From: Anadara kagoshimensis
Lineage: Eukaryota > Mollusca > Bivalvia > Arcoida > Arcidae
Assembly (NCBI GenBank): GCA_021292105.1
Contig: CM037871.1
Location: 52,180,700 to 52,244,699 of the forward strand
Reading direction: 5' to 3'
DNA length: 64,000 nt
Part shown: in pieces, positions 48,954 through 61,714 of the stretch
Layout: each line of letters starts with the position of its first letter
Position numbering within the stretch: the stretch's first letter is position 1
Notes under the pieces: model-generated
What the model was told of the DNA's origin: nothing
The model's input: only the letters and a program-made list of their open reading frames with translations
The model's database searches: none
Translations under genes and position numbers: made by a program

Positions 48954-51799
48954 GTTTACATACAGTGACGTCATCGGCTCATATGCGATACCCTGGAGTT
49001 CCAATTACCTTTGGTTTTCGGACATCAGAAAGTGGAGGTTTTACTTTTTTCAGCGTCGACAAAAAAGATGAGAATAAATTAGATTCATTGCAAGTGTCCA
49101 ACGTTGTTTCCAAGCCGGTTCCTTCAGATAAAATAAAACAGAAACAACAGAAAAAAGACACTCCATTGGTTAAAGTGCCTCCCGGAAACACAAATACAAG
49201 AACGACAAATAATAATGTATTTAGAACAGCTGTTCCTGTAAATGTCAATGACGACTGGCGATCGATGAATTTCTTTACAAGCAACAAATTAAAAGGAACC
49301 GCTCAAACGAAATCAAATGATAAAAAGAAGAAGGCCAAACTATTGAAAATTGAAGAGGCAAATACGATTGTCAAAAAAGCCAGAAACGGAAATACAATAA
49401 AGGAATCATCGAGAAGTAAAACTCGAGCACCTGTCGATTTATCCTTTAGAGGTAGCCTTGGTATTGGGAACAGGAATTTTGACGACTGGAGTAAATACCT
49501 ACTTGGTCAATACAACTGGATACCAACTTCCGGGAAAACGAACTACGACGAATCTTTAAATAAATATCCAATACTCCCAAACATGATTAATGACAACCCG
49601 TATGAATTATTGGCTATCGATCATAACGGGAAATCTGTGTACGATAAAAAGGTCATGGCAAAATCTAAATTCCTAGCAAATACGCGATCACAAGTTGTTA
49701 AAAACGTCAGCACAAAAAATATCGAAAAGAAAAGAAAACATCGGGTTACTGGTAACACTATACAAGCAGCGCCTAAACTTGCTTTTACTGACGCAAAAAA
49801 TGTTAACATGATTAAAAATAAGGGGATCAAACCCAAAATACTGGGAAATACCAAGTCAGTATGGAGTTTTAAATTACGCGAAACAAAACCTGTGATACCA
49901 AATATACCTAAAGCAATTGACAGCGTCAGTGTAAATGCATCAAAAGAAAACGCTAATATGATGAACAACCGTAGACTTAAAAGTTTTAATACGTTTCGGT
50001 TCTCTCCACTGAGGGAGATAAAACCAGTTAAACCAGTCATTCCTACAAATGCAGAAGATATAGAAAAACCAGTACAAGTTTCTACACCAATGCCAATTAA
50101 AACACCACTCAGTCATGGTATATCAATAGTAAATTCCCCATTACGCGAAGAAAAAACTCCAGTAAAACCATTTATACCAAACAATGTAAATACTATTGAA
50201 AATAAGAATAGTTGGCTGTCGCTTCAACCGAAGATTGAATCAAAGAGTAAACAACGTATCCTAAAGAAACTAAGCTCTAAGATGAAGTCAAAGGAAATGC
50301 CACTAGGAACTTCAACACACGATAACAATATCAAGGAGAAACAAAAACCAATACAAAACAATTTTAGGAAGAAAATAATACCTGTACAAAATAAACAGAA
50401 GCCTAAACGTGTCAGAGTGTATTTATCTGAATTGTCTCCGTCTTATCATCATGAAAATGAAAACCACACAGATGGTGAACTGTCAGATTCTTCTGTGAAA
50501 GATAAGGTATCAGAATCTAAAAAGCAAAAGCAAGTTAAGATAACAAGGAAAGTCCCTATGGCTTCCTGGAGAAGTCGTCCTCAATGGCGTGTTAAATCGA
50601 GCAAGGCGCCAAAAACTGTTGAGACAAAAGTACCAGTCAATGTCATCATGCATAAAAGAGTGTGGCCAAAACTTGACTCTCTTATGCAGGAAGTGAAGAA
50701 ATTAAACGTTATTATACATGAAAATGAAACTAGAACCAACTATACAAGACTAATTTCGAATTCTATTCATGGTTCAAAACCCGGAAAGGAGATTATTCCA
50801 ATATCGCGCTCTAAACAAATTAAAAATAAAGTCATTAAAAAATTAGGGAAACCAAAGCGACTTAGAGGCGGGAACGTTCGTCCAATGAAATCATGGAGGA
50901 GTATATATAAGAACAAACAGATTAAGAAACCTGAAAGTCACTTAAAATCTAATCAAATTGTTGGTTCAAACTTGCGTTTGGGTGACATCTTGTCATCGAG
51001 GTTTCCCGGAAGCACTATTTTGATACCTAATAACCAAGCTGAATCCGGAATAGACAAAATACGGAAACACAAACTAAAAACTTCTAAACTAAGTGAAAAT
51101 CATTTATCAAAATCAGAAAAGGTAACAGACAATAAGTTTACAAGAAAACATCTTAAGATCGCGTCGAGGAATCCATATACGCCCACGGACCAACCAGTAG
51201 CTTCGTCACAAAATGTACAATTAAATGAATTTCAATCCAATTCAAATTTTGTGGCGAATGACAAGGACAATAGCAACATGAGACGAAATACCAATGTAAT
51301 AGACACCTCACGGCTACATGAAAATGAAATCGAAAACGTGCGACCCAAACGAAAGTATCTGTCCGATATATTAAAATCTTCGGATCAGCAGACGGACATT
51401 GGAGATCAAAACCCGGGTTCAAACTTGAACGCATTCCAGCAAAACGTAGTTCCATCAGAAGTCAGCAGCACAGTAACCGAGCACCCAACCACCCAAAGCC
51501 AATTTACGTCAGGTCAGTTAGATACGACGACAGAAGATGTAATAAATCATCATGATTCGAATTACAATGGTAACATGAAAGTTAAAACTCCAGCATTTCA
51601 AACTACCATACCTCCACTTAATGCAGACGACAAGACAACTGGTACCTCCGATATTCATTCCAATACAGGGAACATGATATCTGACAAAGTCCCCGAGTTT
51701 ATGAACCCGTTTGGTCTGACTTTGTTTGACGCTAACATGAAGCCACTCTCCCTAGAAGATATGATTAGCATTTTACAGGATGCGAACATTGCGATATAA
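48954..51799 (+). CDS. Secreted gene 2, long exon: cysteine-free Lys-rich repeat protein
   Basis: Open from the acceptor (ATTTTTTAG, 48953) to TAA at 51797-51799; 966 residues with the signal exon. Lysine-rich throughout, no cysteine found. After the signal peptide is a less biased N-terminal part (YPGVPITFGFRTSESGGFTF; about residue 190, DDWSKYLLGQYNWIPTSGK). Three degenerate repeats centred near residues 325, 370 and 414 share LRExKPVxPxIP. Two copies of PMxSWRS occur near 553 and 661. The last 200 residues become N/S/T-rich and less basic, ending MKPLSLEDMISILQDANIAI, probably a short helix. No family recognised. Its architecture and composition tie it to genes 1 and 3; gene 3 is convergent, with 4.4 kb between the stops. 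Confidence 0.85.
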
Positions 51800-51950
51800 T
51801 GTGTATTTCTTTTTCTTCAAAATTTCGAAATATTTTTCAGGAACATTTGTTAAGACTAAAATAACTAATTCATTGTATTAATATAAAATATGTTGTTTTC
51901 CAGCGATAAACATGCAGCAAAAACAAGAAATATAAATGTATTTAATATAA

Positions 51951-52087
51951 GTTATACAGGGCTTTGGCAGGTTACACGGCCTCATGTACCCCGTCAAAGA
52001 TTTATATACCCTGAGCCGCAGGCGAAGGATATATCCATCTTTGACGGGGTACAGGGGGCCGTGTAACCTGCTAAAGTCTTGTATAAC
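51951..52087. repeat. 137-bp near-perfect hairpin (foldback element)
   Basis: GTTATACAGGGCTTTGGCAG..GTTACACGGCC..GTACCCCGTCAAAGAT is matched inverted by ATCTTTGACGGGGTAC..GGCCGTGTAACCTG..GTCTTGTATAAC; loop about 30 bp. It lies 150 bp after the stop of secreted gene 2. TACCCCGGCA motifs recur downstream at about 52240 and 52276, so it may be part of a longer element. Confidence 0.8.
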
Positions 52088-52710
52088 GTTTTTGTCATAC
52101 TTCAAAGTGGTAGCAGTTGGATATTTTTACTTCCATGTTTTGTGTGACTTGCGTATGTTGTCGCCATGTTTGTGTACCGTACCAGACGGCCATGATGTAC
52201 GAGTTACTTCCCTTCTACCGCTAAACGTCGCTTGCGATTATGTACCCCGGCAGATTTCCGAACATAGTTCTATGTACCCCGGCAAGTTAACCAATCAGCA
52301 TGCGAGAAATTTCTTTGAAGGTGGCAATTTAGCAATTACGATTATAGTTTTGGTATATTCATGTGAACTTGATTGAATTAGCTGAAATCTTATAGGTTAT
52401 CTTCTGTAGAATGATAATATGAAACTTAGCAGTGGATTTAAATTAGCGCCATTGTTTCCCTATCGGTATCATTAGCATCGCTAAAATTAATACGTTTACC
52501 ATATTCAGTACAAACTTTAAGATTGGAAATCTTCAAATTAATCATTGTTTCCGTAGAATAGCGTAATGCTCTTTATAAACGTTTGATTGATTTCAAATAG
52601 TTTAAAAGCTGTTTGTATCTCAATCGATAGCTAATTACGTAACACGCTGATTTAAACAAAATTGATGTGATATGGCGAGATTTAAAATGTCAAAAGAAAA
52701 GTTAGCATAC

Positions 52711-52905
52711 AGTACAAACCTAACGAATTTTCAATACTAGCTAAAAAATTAGTGACGAAACAAAAACTTATCTTGACTCCTCGTATCTCTCTGCAGCGTT
52801 TCGGCAGCTGCTATCTATCTCCTGACATAGATTGAATCACTGAATATTTAACTTCAACTCTTTATCTAGCGAAAAGTGTTAAACATTCGACAGGTCTGTA
52901 CTGTG
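52711..52905. mobile_element. MITE with GACCTGTCGA ends, copy 3
   Basis: ACAGTACAAACCTAACGAAT at the left and ACATTCGACAGGTCTGTACT at the right. The left end is the more diverged of the two. Confidence 0.6.
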
Positions 52906-53479
52906 AAAGTAATATTGTGTATATATTGAAAGTGATTATTTATTTATTTGTTTATTATTTATTTATTTTGTTAGTAAGCTTATAAGCAGTACTTTATGCA
53001 TATTTTGTAAAGATTTTTAACTATGAGCGTAGATTCACATTTGTGCAATGTGTGGTTAATAATGATGGCTTGTTGGCTTCTAATCTCTGAAACGGTTCAC
53101 AATATGTAAACGAGGGTCATTATACAAAGTTCAGACAGTTCAGACTGAATTTACAAAGTTTCATTCTTTAAGCAAAAATTATTTTTCTAATTAACAAAAA
53201 TATACTTTAAAATCAAACTTCTCAAAGAAGCCTGTTTTTGGCTTGAAGGTCAGATCTAACCTTAATGTGTTACGATGAAAATTGGAAACACGGATTACAT
53301 TACCATTGGTTGTTGAGATTTCTATTTTACTGGTAAATTATAGAAATGACTGACATTTTGTGAATATATAAGACGAGTATTTTGTAGTTTAATTAGATAA
53401 TAATAATAATAATAATATTAATGTATTTTTGTTATTACTACAGCGGTTGTAATTGCTATTTCAAATAGCAAACACAAGA

Positions 53480-53720
53480 AACTAAGTGAAGTTAGGCATA
53501 CTAATCCATGTCCGAATCACAATCCAGAGGCAAAGTAAAAACGTTGGAACTGACAAGTTAGGTTAGACATGTGAACTTCCACCAGGGAGGTGAGTCCGGG
53601 TGCTCCGGAAGGGTAAGCACCTCCCGTTTAGCCAGCCACACCCGCCACGTGTGTAATCAAAATTGTGTGAAAGGAACATAGAACTATGAGACGTCAAATA
53701 TATCCAGGGCAGGTAAGTTT
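53480..53720 (-). repeat. RT tail (good reference copy)
   Basis: CATACTAATCCATGTCCGAA, ACTTCCACCAGGGAGGTGAG, CCGGGTGCTCCGGAAGGGTA, ACCCGCCACGTGTG and GACGTCAAATATATCCAGGG. This copy gives the empty-site reference for element B. Confidence 0.8.
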
Positions 53721-54416
53721 TCAAACCTCATCACATATAAGATGTTTGGGTAAATTTCGCGTTCAGCCTTACATGAAGCAAACACCATCAAACATTCTCA
53801 GCGAAATAGCACCCCTCGCAAGCAAGTAATTTCCAGTCAAAGGATCATAACTTCAACGAGAATGCGCAAACCAGCTATGGGTAATTATACGAGTACCGTC
53901 TGCGCAGCTTCTATCAATGTTTATGTAAAAACGGTTAAAATACGCGTAACCAATTTTCGCACTGATTTCACGAAATGAATGAATAATTATAAGTTTAATA
54001 CTCTAAAGAGGACCCAGTCATGTTTTAGGAAATTTAATCTTTCTGGGTTTTTTAGTTAAAGGGCCATAACTTCAAGTATAATGAGCAAGCCAACTCGGGG
54101 TAATGACATGCGTATCTTTTATCAATGTATGTTGTGACTCTGTTCAAGTTTCATGAAATAGTGTTTCCTACTCTCTAATATTTACATTTATGGTGTTTGA
54201 TTGTATTAAACTCTGTTTTAGACCAAATGAAGTTATAGGACTATAATTACCTTTGCTAATGTGACGTCACTCATTTCTTGCTGACACCTATGCTCGTGAC
54301 GTCATTGATAGGCTGTTCCAGGAATTGGAATTGCATGTCGTACACGACAGTGTTTTAAATTTATTTCAGGATTCAAAAACAAAAATAAGATTTTCAAAAA
54401 ATGCGAAATGTAAATA

Positions 54417-54537
54417 TAACCATTGAACTGTTTAGAAATGGCGTTTATAGTGCTATAACTTCCATTGCCGTGCAAAGCAAACTAGTCAATGGAGTAAATA
54501 GCACTATAAACGCCACGTCTAGACAGTTTAATGGTTA
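54417..54537. mobile_element. 121-bp foldback MITE
   Basis: TAACCATTGAACTGTTTAGA, AATGGCGTTTATAGTGCTAT on the left; inverted ATAGCACTATAAACGCCACG and AGACAGTTTAATGGTTA on the right. Both arms are about 45 bp. Confidence 0.8.
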
Positions 54538-54569
54538 AAGAATTACTACGGACAAGCGACAAAAAAGAA

Positions 54570-54735
54570 CAGAAGGACTGAAGGAAAGAAGGAAGGAAGG
54601 ACGGAAAGTAAGGACATCGAGTTTAATACACGTCTTCCTTCAAAAGGTATAGTGCGGGCATGCATTTGTACAGACAGACGGACAGGGTGATTCCTATATA
54701 TTCCCTTAACCTTCGTTTTTTGGAAGGGCTATACC
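54570..54735 (+). repeat. Dispersed repeat with GACAGACGGACAG box, copy 3 (3' part)
   Basis: CAGACAGACGGACAGGGTGA, TTCCTATATATTCCC and TTTTGGAAGGGCTATACC match the end of the 1485 and 19255 copies. Confidence 0.6.
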
Positions 54736-54985
54736 AATTATAAATATTATTACACAAACAATAATGTGGTTAATCTGTAACCAAATTTACCGAATGGTTA
54801 AGACTTTCATGTAATCAAAGTGTAATTATACCCGGAGTTTCATTGAGTGATCACTCTACCAAACTAGCCATATTGATGATGTTTACTATTCCGAGAAAAC
54901 ATAATGAAAACACGTACATTAAATTAACAATCGAGGACAGACTGTAAGATAAGTTACGAATATCGTAAACAAAGAAATGAATAAA

Positions 54986-55292
54986 ATTGTCATCTTAGAT
55001 CGGTTGATTACACACTTGATAGAATGATCGACATTTCCGTGACGTCGCGTCCTGTCTGTCAGTGATTTACGTACAGTAATGTATGGTTTTAAGGTGATTA
55101 AGGCGTGTTCTATGAAGTAGGTGGTAGGAAATATGTGGTAGCTTACTGTATTGTTTAACATACACCATCTGTGTTTTTACGTAATGCGGTATTTTAGCTT
55201 AACCTCAGAACGCTTACAAGTATCGAACCTGAATATAGGATATTTGTGGTGACTTCTATCATGTGTGTTATCAACCGATCTAAGATGACAAT
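54986..55292. repeat. Inverted repeat (23 bp) around a diverged direct repeat
   Basis: ATTGTCATCTTAGATCGG, TTGAT at 54986-55008 is perfectly inverted at 55270-55292. Across its right edge a block of about 90 bp (GTAATGCGGTATTTTAGC, ..CGAACCTGAATATA) at 55153-55240 is repeated at 55298-55392 as a tandem-like copy. Confidence 0.7.
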
Positions 55293-56181
55293 ACCGGTAT
55301 TATTTAACATAGACCACCTGTTTTTTGCGTAATGCGGTATGCGTTGTGGTTAAACTTAACCTTAGTACGCTTGTTTCGAACCTGAATATGAGTTTGCAAG
55401 ATCGATCGCTTGCTGAACTTGTTGAACCAGGACTTGGAAATATGAAGTAACCTTATATTTTTTTCATTCAACAAATACCTAATCTAAGAGAGTTTGTCTT
55501 TTCGATTTGCCCAAAGGCAATTATTTTTCTCCGATGCTCCACCAGTCCAAAAATAACTGGGAAACTATAGCAACACAGGACACTCGCCAAAACACAACAA
55601 ACGAAATAAAGTTCTGTTATAATTCGGGCGAGTGAGAAAGTTTGTCAGTTCACTTGCCAAATGTCTGGTTTTTCCCGGACACTCCGGTGTCCTCCACCAT
55701 TCTGATACTGTCTGCTTTGATATAAGTGAACGGTTCTTGACTGGAACATAAAAATACGATTACAAAACATAACTCAATTCTTATGTAATTACCACAATTT
55801 ATGATGGAGTGAAACAAGCCGTGAAGAGTGTTTGAAGCACATGAACCATAAATGCATACTCATTCTAGCAAAACAAACGCCCTTATCATTTTAGTCATTT
55901 ATCAACCGAGATCTTAAATGTGGATGTGGTTTGGTTTGAAAAAAAAACTTAACCCTTGCAAATTGTGCGAAGTGTTTTAATAAATAAATACATAAAATAC
56001 AAAATGACGCTAACATAAGACAATATAAGGTTATGTGTTGTGATTCAGCTGCTGGTTGGGCTGTCATGTCCTGATTTTGAATTTAATTTAAAATAATGTA
56101 TTCAAAATCAGCACATGGCATGCAGGACTATAATGAATTAGGACTATATTTGTGTCTTAGTTTTATGTAATGTTTATAATT

Positions 56182-57134
56182 TTAATCGTCAAACGAATCC
56201 ATCATCCAGTACAAATCAGCTAGGTCTTGGTTTTCAAGCTTCTTATTTTGTCTGTTTCTGTTTTCTCTATTTCTCAATCTATGTTTTCTTCGCCTCCTTT
56301 TGTTTTCTTTTATTCTATCATATCTGTCCATCATTTTCTGAAGTTCTGTTTTCAGATGGGCTTCTAGTTTCGTCAATGGGAATTTTCTATTTCTGCCTTG
56401 GATGGAATTCGTTTTTCTGTTTGTTTGTGGTGTTATTTGGTTAGGACCGGTGCCTTTTCTTTGATATTGGCCGTTTCTGTCTTGTCCAGAGAAAACAGGA
56501 CTTCTTCCATGCGACCCTCCTGTCTTCGTCCTCTGATCAATCATTTGCTGTTTATTATGGCTTGATAGACTGTTTGATACAACATCACCTGCTTCGTATA
56601 AACTGTTTTCCTTCGGTTCCGTTACTGAATTTAAGTTTTTCTTTGACTGGTTTGGTTGCAGCCTTGGTCTGTTGTTCTGTGGTGCTATGGCGGCGTTTCC
56701 GTTTCCGGTATTTTGACTTTTATATCCATTATTCTGATTATCAGTTATCGAATTTTGGTTCCTTATATTTTGTTTATTTTTTAACCATACTTGTTCACTT
56801 TGTTGGAACTTTTTAAAATTGTTACCGTTCGTTTGAACAGAAGTCTGTCCTGGGATGGAGTTCGTGTGTTTGATACCTAGCATGTTTTCAAGGGTACCAT
56901 GGCTGTAACTAACGCTATTCAAGTCAAATTGCCGAGGATCGAAAAACTTTTTAACAACATTGTTTGTCGCCTTTTGGATTGTGTATTTCGGACTTCCGGC
57001 ATATAAACTTGAAGAAATGTAATCTTGACTACCAGACTTTGACCTTGAACCCCCTGCTGATGGTTTCGTCAATGGAGAATTCCCGACATTTTTTGGAGCA
57101 CCCAGTTTTTGTCTTCTGGCGTCTGGATTATATC
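56182..57134 (-). CDS. Secreted gene 3, long exon: cysteine-free Gln/Asn-rich basic protein
   Basis: The frame runs from the acceptor (TTTTTCAG at 57135) to the stop at 56182; 340 residues with the signal exon. The mature N terminus is QPQGYNPDARRQKLGAPKN. The middle is Q/N/S-rich (QNSITDNQNNGYKSQN). The last 70 residues are a helical, very basic part (LEAHLKTELQKMMDRYDRIK, then RRRRKHRLRNRENRNRQNKK) and an acidic end DLADLYWMMDSFDD. No cysteine found. No family recognised. The RNR-rich stretch recalls the C terminus of gene 1. Secretion and composition suggest a matrix protein; that is inference. Confidence 0.85.
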
Positions 57135-59377
57135 CTGAAAAACATAAAGGAAATAATAAATAAACCTGATCGTTTTTACGTTGTAATATTTATTAAGTAT
57201 TGAAAATACAAAATAACATCAAAGTCATTAACTAGAGATGTCATCAATCAATCAACTGTTTGTTAACAATTAAGGTTAAGTTATGTTTAAGTTGGCTCAG
57301 AAATGTTATCTGGCCATATCTACACTATGCATTGTTTAATTGATTCAAATCAATTTACGCCGCTGTTAATAAACCGAATGTTTATCACTGTCAATACAAA
57401 ACATTATCTTTATGTTGATTACAAACCGCAAAAATATTTAATAGGTTTTATTTACATGACCATATAAATAATACCTAATACGACATTCCCATAAACAATA
57501 CATTCAATAAATCATTCAATAATTAACAACTTACACTATTTGTTAACATCACGTATTCCGGGATAAGGCGATACTTATTTGTTTACGTATAAATATTTCC
57601 AGAGCACCCGACCTCACTTCCAAGTTGAAAAGTCGCGTGTTTTTACTCAGTTTTCCCGTTTTCAAAATTTTCGAGTTTTGAATTGTGATTTGAACATGTT
57701 GTGGTATGTTTGTGTTTGATTTAATTGTTTTGCAGAATTTTAAATAATTTTCTTAAAAATGGACATAGTACAATAAGCAATAAAATACTACAAAAAGTTA
57801 TATAGTACAATGTAAAAACATCATATTATATTTATACACGGTTGTTATTTGCGATTAATGTAGTTTACTTTTGGAAGAAAAAAATACACTTTTATTTGCC
57901 GTCATCATAAGTATGTTGATCCTGTATTCAGAGTTATCGTGGATATATTTGACGTCCAAGTATTCAATGTTTCTTTCATTCTTATTTTTATGACACAAGT
58001 TTCGGGTGTAGTTAGATAAAACAGAAGTCGTTTACCCTTCTTGAGCACCAAGCCTTACTTCCCTGGTTGAAGTGTTGATCAGTTTTTGCTATGTTTTATA
58101 GGATTGTGATTTGAAATAAACCGAATTATTTCCCATATCAACAGGATATGGGAATTATAAAACTGCAATATAATTTATATTATTTGATGTATTAGTTGTT
58201 GATTGTTTTATACCTCGTGATTGTGCACGCCTTATCTATCATCGTCACCTGGTTTGACGCACCTGTAGTGATGCATCAGTAATAGATTAGGTCATTGGCT
58301 TGACACTTAATTAGGAAATGATCAATTCCAACGCCATATATTTCAAAATACCTCGTAAGTGTCAGATTAACACAATTTTTATTTTATGTTTCATTACTCT
58401 TGTTGTATTATTTATTTATTTATTTGTTTTGTGTTTTGTTTTTTAATTTAGAAAAGTATATTAAAATGTAGTGGAATTTGATTTTCAACAAAATGCAACT
58501 TCATAATTTCATTATAATCAGAGCATACATTAAAGAGAAGAAAGAAGTCGTGTTTTTATCTTTTAATGAAATGATATCATCTTTGACCTAACATCTTTAG
58601 GTATACAATTATTGTAAATTGAACATAAAGAACTGTATTTGAAAAATATATACTCGTCAAAATAAATATTTATTAAACACGAACAAATGAAACTAGAAAA
58701 CAGAAAAATAAACACAATTATATAACTTCAAATTTGGACGGGTAGCGCTATAGCGACTAATTTATATCTTTAATTTTGTATCATCTTTATGTTTAGGCTT
58801 TTATCTATCGTTAATCAGTGACTGATACTGTGCTCGGAATTTTGTTCACAAAACAGCTAATAAGTAATCTTCCCTGAATTTGTTATTAATTATTACTTTA
58901 TGTTTAAGTGAGTAAGTAAGTAGCAAAATAGATATGGATCATATACAGTAGATATACATGTAATTAAAATGCATATTACAGAAGCATCATTATACATGTT
59001 TTACTAAGTTTTAGCGCGATTAAGAGAGGACCGGTAATCCTTCTCCGTAAAGTTTAAGGTAAATTAAATTATTAAATTATTTAAATATTGTGTTTTAGTC
59101 AATCACAATTATAATGGTCAATGTCCAAATCAAACCTTAGGAAATTAGGTCAAACATGTGAACTTCAACCAGGGAAGAGAGGCTGGGTACATCGTAAGGG
59201 TAAGCACCTCTAGTCGTCTAAAACCGCCACATGAGAAATCAAAGTTGAATTCAAGAGGAGATAAAAGACATACAACGAATGCATTTTCCCACTAAAATTT
59301 TTATATTATTGTAGAAAATCGGTAAACCTTATGATAACATTATCCTAGTTTATAAAACAGAATATTAAAATACTAAC
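57135..59377 (-). other. Intron of secreted gene 3
   Basis: Phase 1, donor G|GTTAGT at 59377 and acceptor at 57135. It holds RT tails at 57590-57715 and 57940-58130 (plus sense) and 59105-59250 (minus sense). No other exon is evident. Confidence 0.75.
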
Positions 59378-59447
59378 CTTGAGGCTGAGCCAAGGAATAA
59401 TGCCACAATAAAATGGCTGAAAATATCGTGTATCTCAACATTTCCAT
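59378..59447 (-). CDS. Secreted gene 3, exon coding the signal peptide
   Basis: ATG at 59447 codes MEMLRYTIFSAILLWHYSLAQPQ, and the exon ends one base into a glycine codon. A hydrophobic core and SLA|QPQ form a clear signal peptide and cleavage site. A second ATG two codons later is an alternative start. Confidence 0.82.
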
Positions 59448-59482
59448 GATTTGAGTTATAATGAATATATAATTTTCTTTTG

Positions 59483-59490
59483 TTTATATA
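59483..59490 (-). promoter_or_regulatory. TATA box of secreted gene 3
   Basis: TATATAAA on the minus strand, 36 bases before the ATG. If used, transcription would start about 13 bases before the ATG, giving a very short leader, unlike genes 1 and 2, which have an acceptor just before the ATG. Confidence 0.5.
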
Positions 59491-60028
59491 GGTGTCTTAA
59501 TGATTCAGGCATTAGATATTCGCGTTGGACAATGCATACACCAATCATCTACGTCACGGCTGATCAAATTGTTTATTACTATATCAATTAATGATGTTAT
59601 TTCCTCTAGTCAAAAACAAATAAATCCTGTTTATTAATCTCATTTCACGCCTAGTGATGCAAAACTACTCGCCTTACTGACACAGTTATCAAGCTAATTA
59701 ATCTAATTATTATGCCACGTAGAACCATTCCCTTGCTATCATTTCGGTTTATAGAGTTACTAGTAGTTACATTAGTACAATTTTGTATTCTAATCTTGCT
59801 ACATGTAAATGGTGTCATATAGTAGGAATCCGACTTCATTATTATAGAGTTTTTGTTTGAGAAACCCGACCTCGCTTCCCTGGCGGAAAATCACGCTTTC
59901 TACTTACTTTAATATAATTGTTTTTAAAAAAGTTCTTGTAATTTTTTATTTTTATTTTATGCAATTCTCGATATGAGGAATACTTTGTATGAGGTTATCA
60001 AATCATGTATGTAGAATATTTTGTAACA

Positions 60029-60102
60029 TTACATATTATACCAGTTGTAATTTCACAACACTAGACGGTCGTATCGGAATACAATTCTGCATCAGAAGTG
60101 CT
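60029..60102 (-). pseudogene. Hammerhead ribozyme relic with body
   Basis: Minus strand: GGTCCAAGCACTTCTGATGC, AGAATTGTATTCC, GATACGACCGTCTAGTGTTG. Helix Ib (AATTT/AAATT) and the cleavage triplet GTC persist but core positions have changed (CTGATGC, GATA). The 95 bp after it on the plus strand match the body of the 37671 unit. Confidence 0.7.
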
Positions 60103-60529
60103 TGGACCAAATTTATGAAAATAAAATTGTTTTCAAGATGCTGAAAAGATTACCAAACGACCAACATATATTTTACCAAATGTAGCTAAGGAAATATATT
60201 TTATAATTTTATAAATACGTTTTAAAAAAATTACTACTAAAATCATTAAAATGTATTTTTATAGATAGGTGATTGAAAAAAATTAAAGCTTTTATAACAT
60301 TTATTTTTTTTCGGCATAACACATGTGCAATGCTTAAATGGTAATTATTATAAATAATTGAAAGAATGTCTCACATAAATTAATCAGTCCATTGAATGTG
60401 CATGCAATGTTGTCAAATAGATTGGACAATTCAAAGAAATGAAAATTCTTTTATCGTCGAGTAGGTTCAGTTTTATGGTCGAATCATAAACAAACATACC
60501 GATCCATGTTCAAATCACAATTTCTTAAA

Positions 60530-61660
60530 GCAACTTGGATTAAAAAAATATTGCATACAAAGGGTTCCTGGTGTAATATCTTAGACTGTTACATAGATAC
60601 AGGGAAAATTTTTAGCATAGGAAATGAATTTATTGAAAAGAATATGAAAGACTTTAAAAATGACTTCTGGACAGATGTGTTTAAGGCTTGGATACTATAA
60701 ACAAACAATATTAAAAAATTAAGAATATTTAAAAACGCAGCTGAAAGTTATCTTTGGTATAATAGTGATATTATTATTGAAAATAGTTGTATTTACATTA
60801 AGAAATTATACGAAAAAGGGGTAATATTTATCAATGATCTACTTGATACTGATGGGCAATTTTTAAGCCTGCAAGATTTTATTCGGAAATATAACTACAA
60901 CATACATTATCTTCACTAGACTGGAATAATTGAATCGATAAAACATATGCTGAGAAAAAACATTGAGTATTGTCTGTCTAAATCTGAAACTCCTTTCATT
61001 CCTAACATTCTTAAGATACTTTTTAAAAATGAAAAAGGCTCGAGGGATATGTATAAAATCTTGAAGCAAAATAATATCTTACCTACTTCACTGCAAAAAT
61101 GGCAAAGCATTTTTGATAATTTAACTGAAAATGATTGGAAACAAATATACAAAATTATTCACCTGACTACTCTAAATTCTAAAATAGAATGGTTCCAATA
61201 CAGAATAATTCATAATATAATTGCTACAAATTCTTTTTTGTTTAAAATAGGTATTAAAACAGAGGCATTGTGTAGTTTTTGTAAACAGGAAAGTGAAACA
61301 GTTATTCATCTCTTTTGGGAATGCGATATAGTACAACAATTTTTAGAAGACTTAGAAAACTATTTTTTATCGAATGGTATTTTGTTAGATCTAACAAAAA
61401 TGAGTTTAATTTTTGGATATTGCAGATCGTTTAATAGAGTTAAAAATTTTATCCTTATACATGTAAAATATTACATTTATAAAACCCGTTGTATTGGTAA
61501 AAAACTGTCTGTAAAGTTTAAATAAATTTAAAAGATGTATATTACATCGAAAAAGAAATAGCAATAGGCAAAAATAAGTTAGAACATTTTCAAAGAGAAT
61601 GGCAACACATCCACCGTATTGTTATATAGAACACAAAGAACAATCTTGTATCATAGTGTG

Positions 61661-61714
<54 letters not shown>

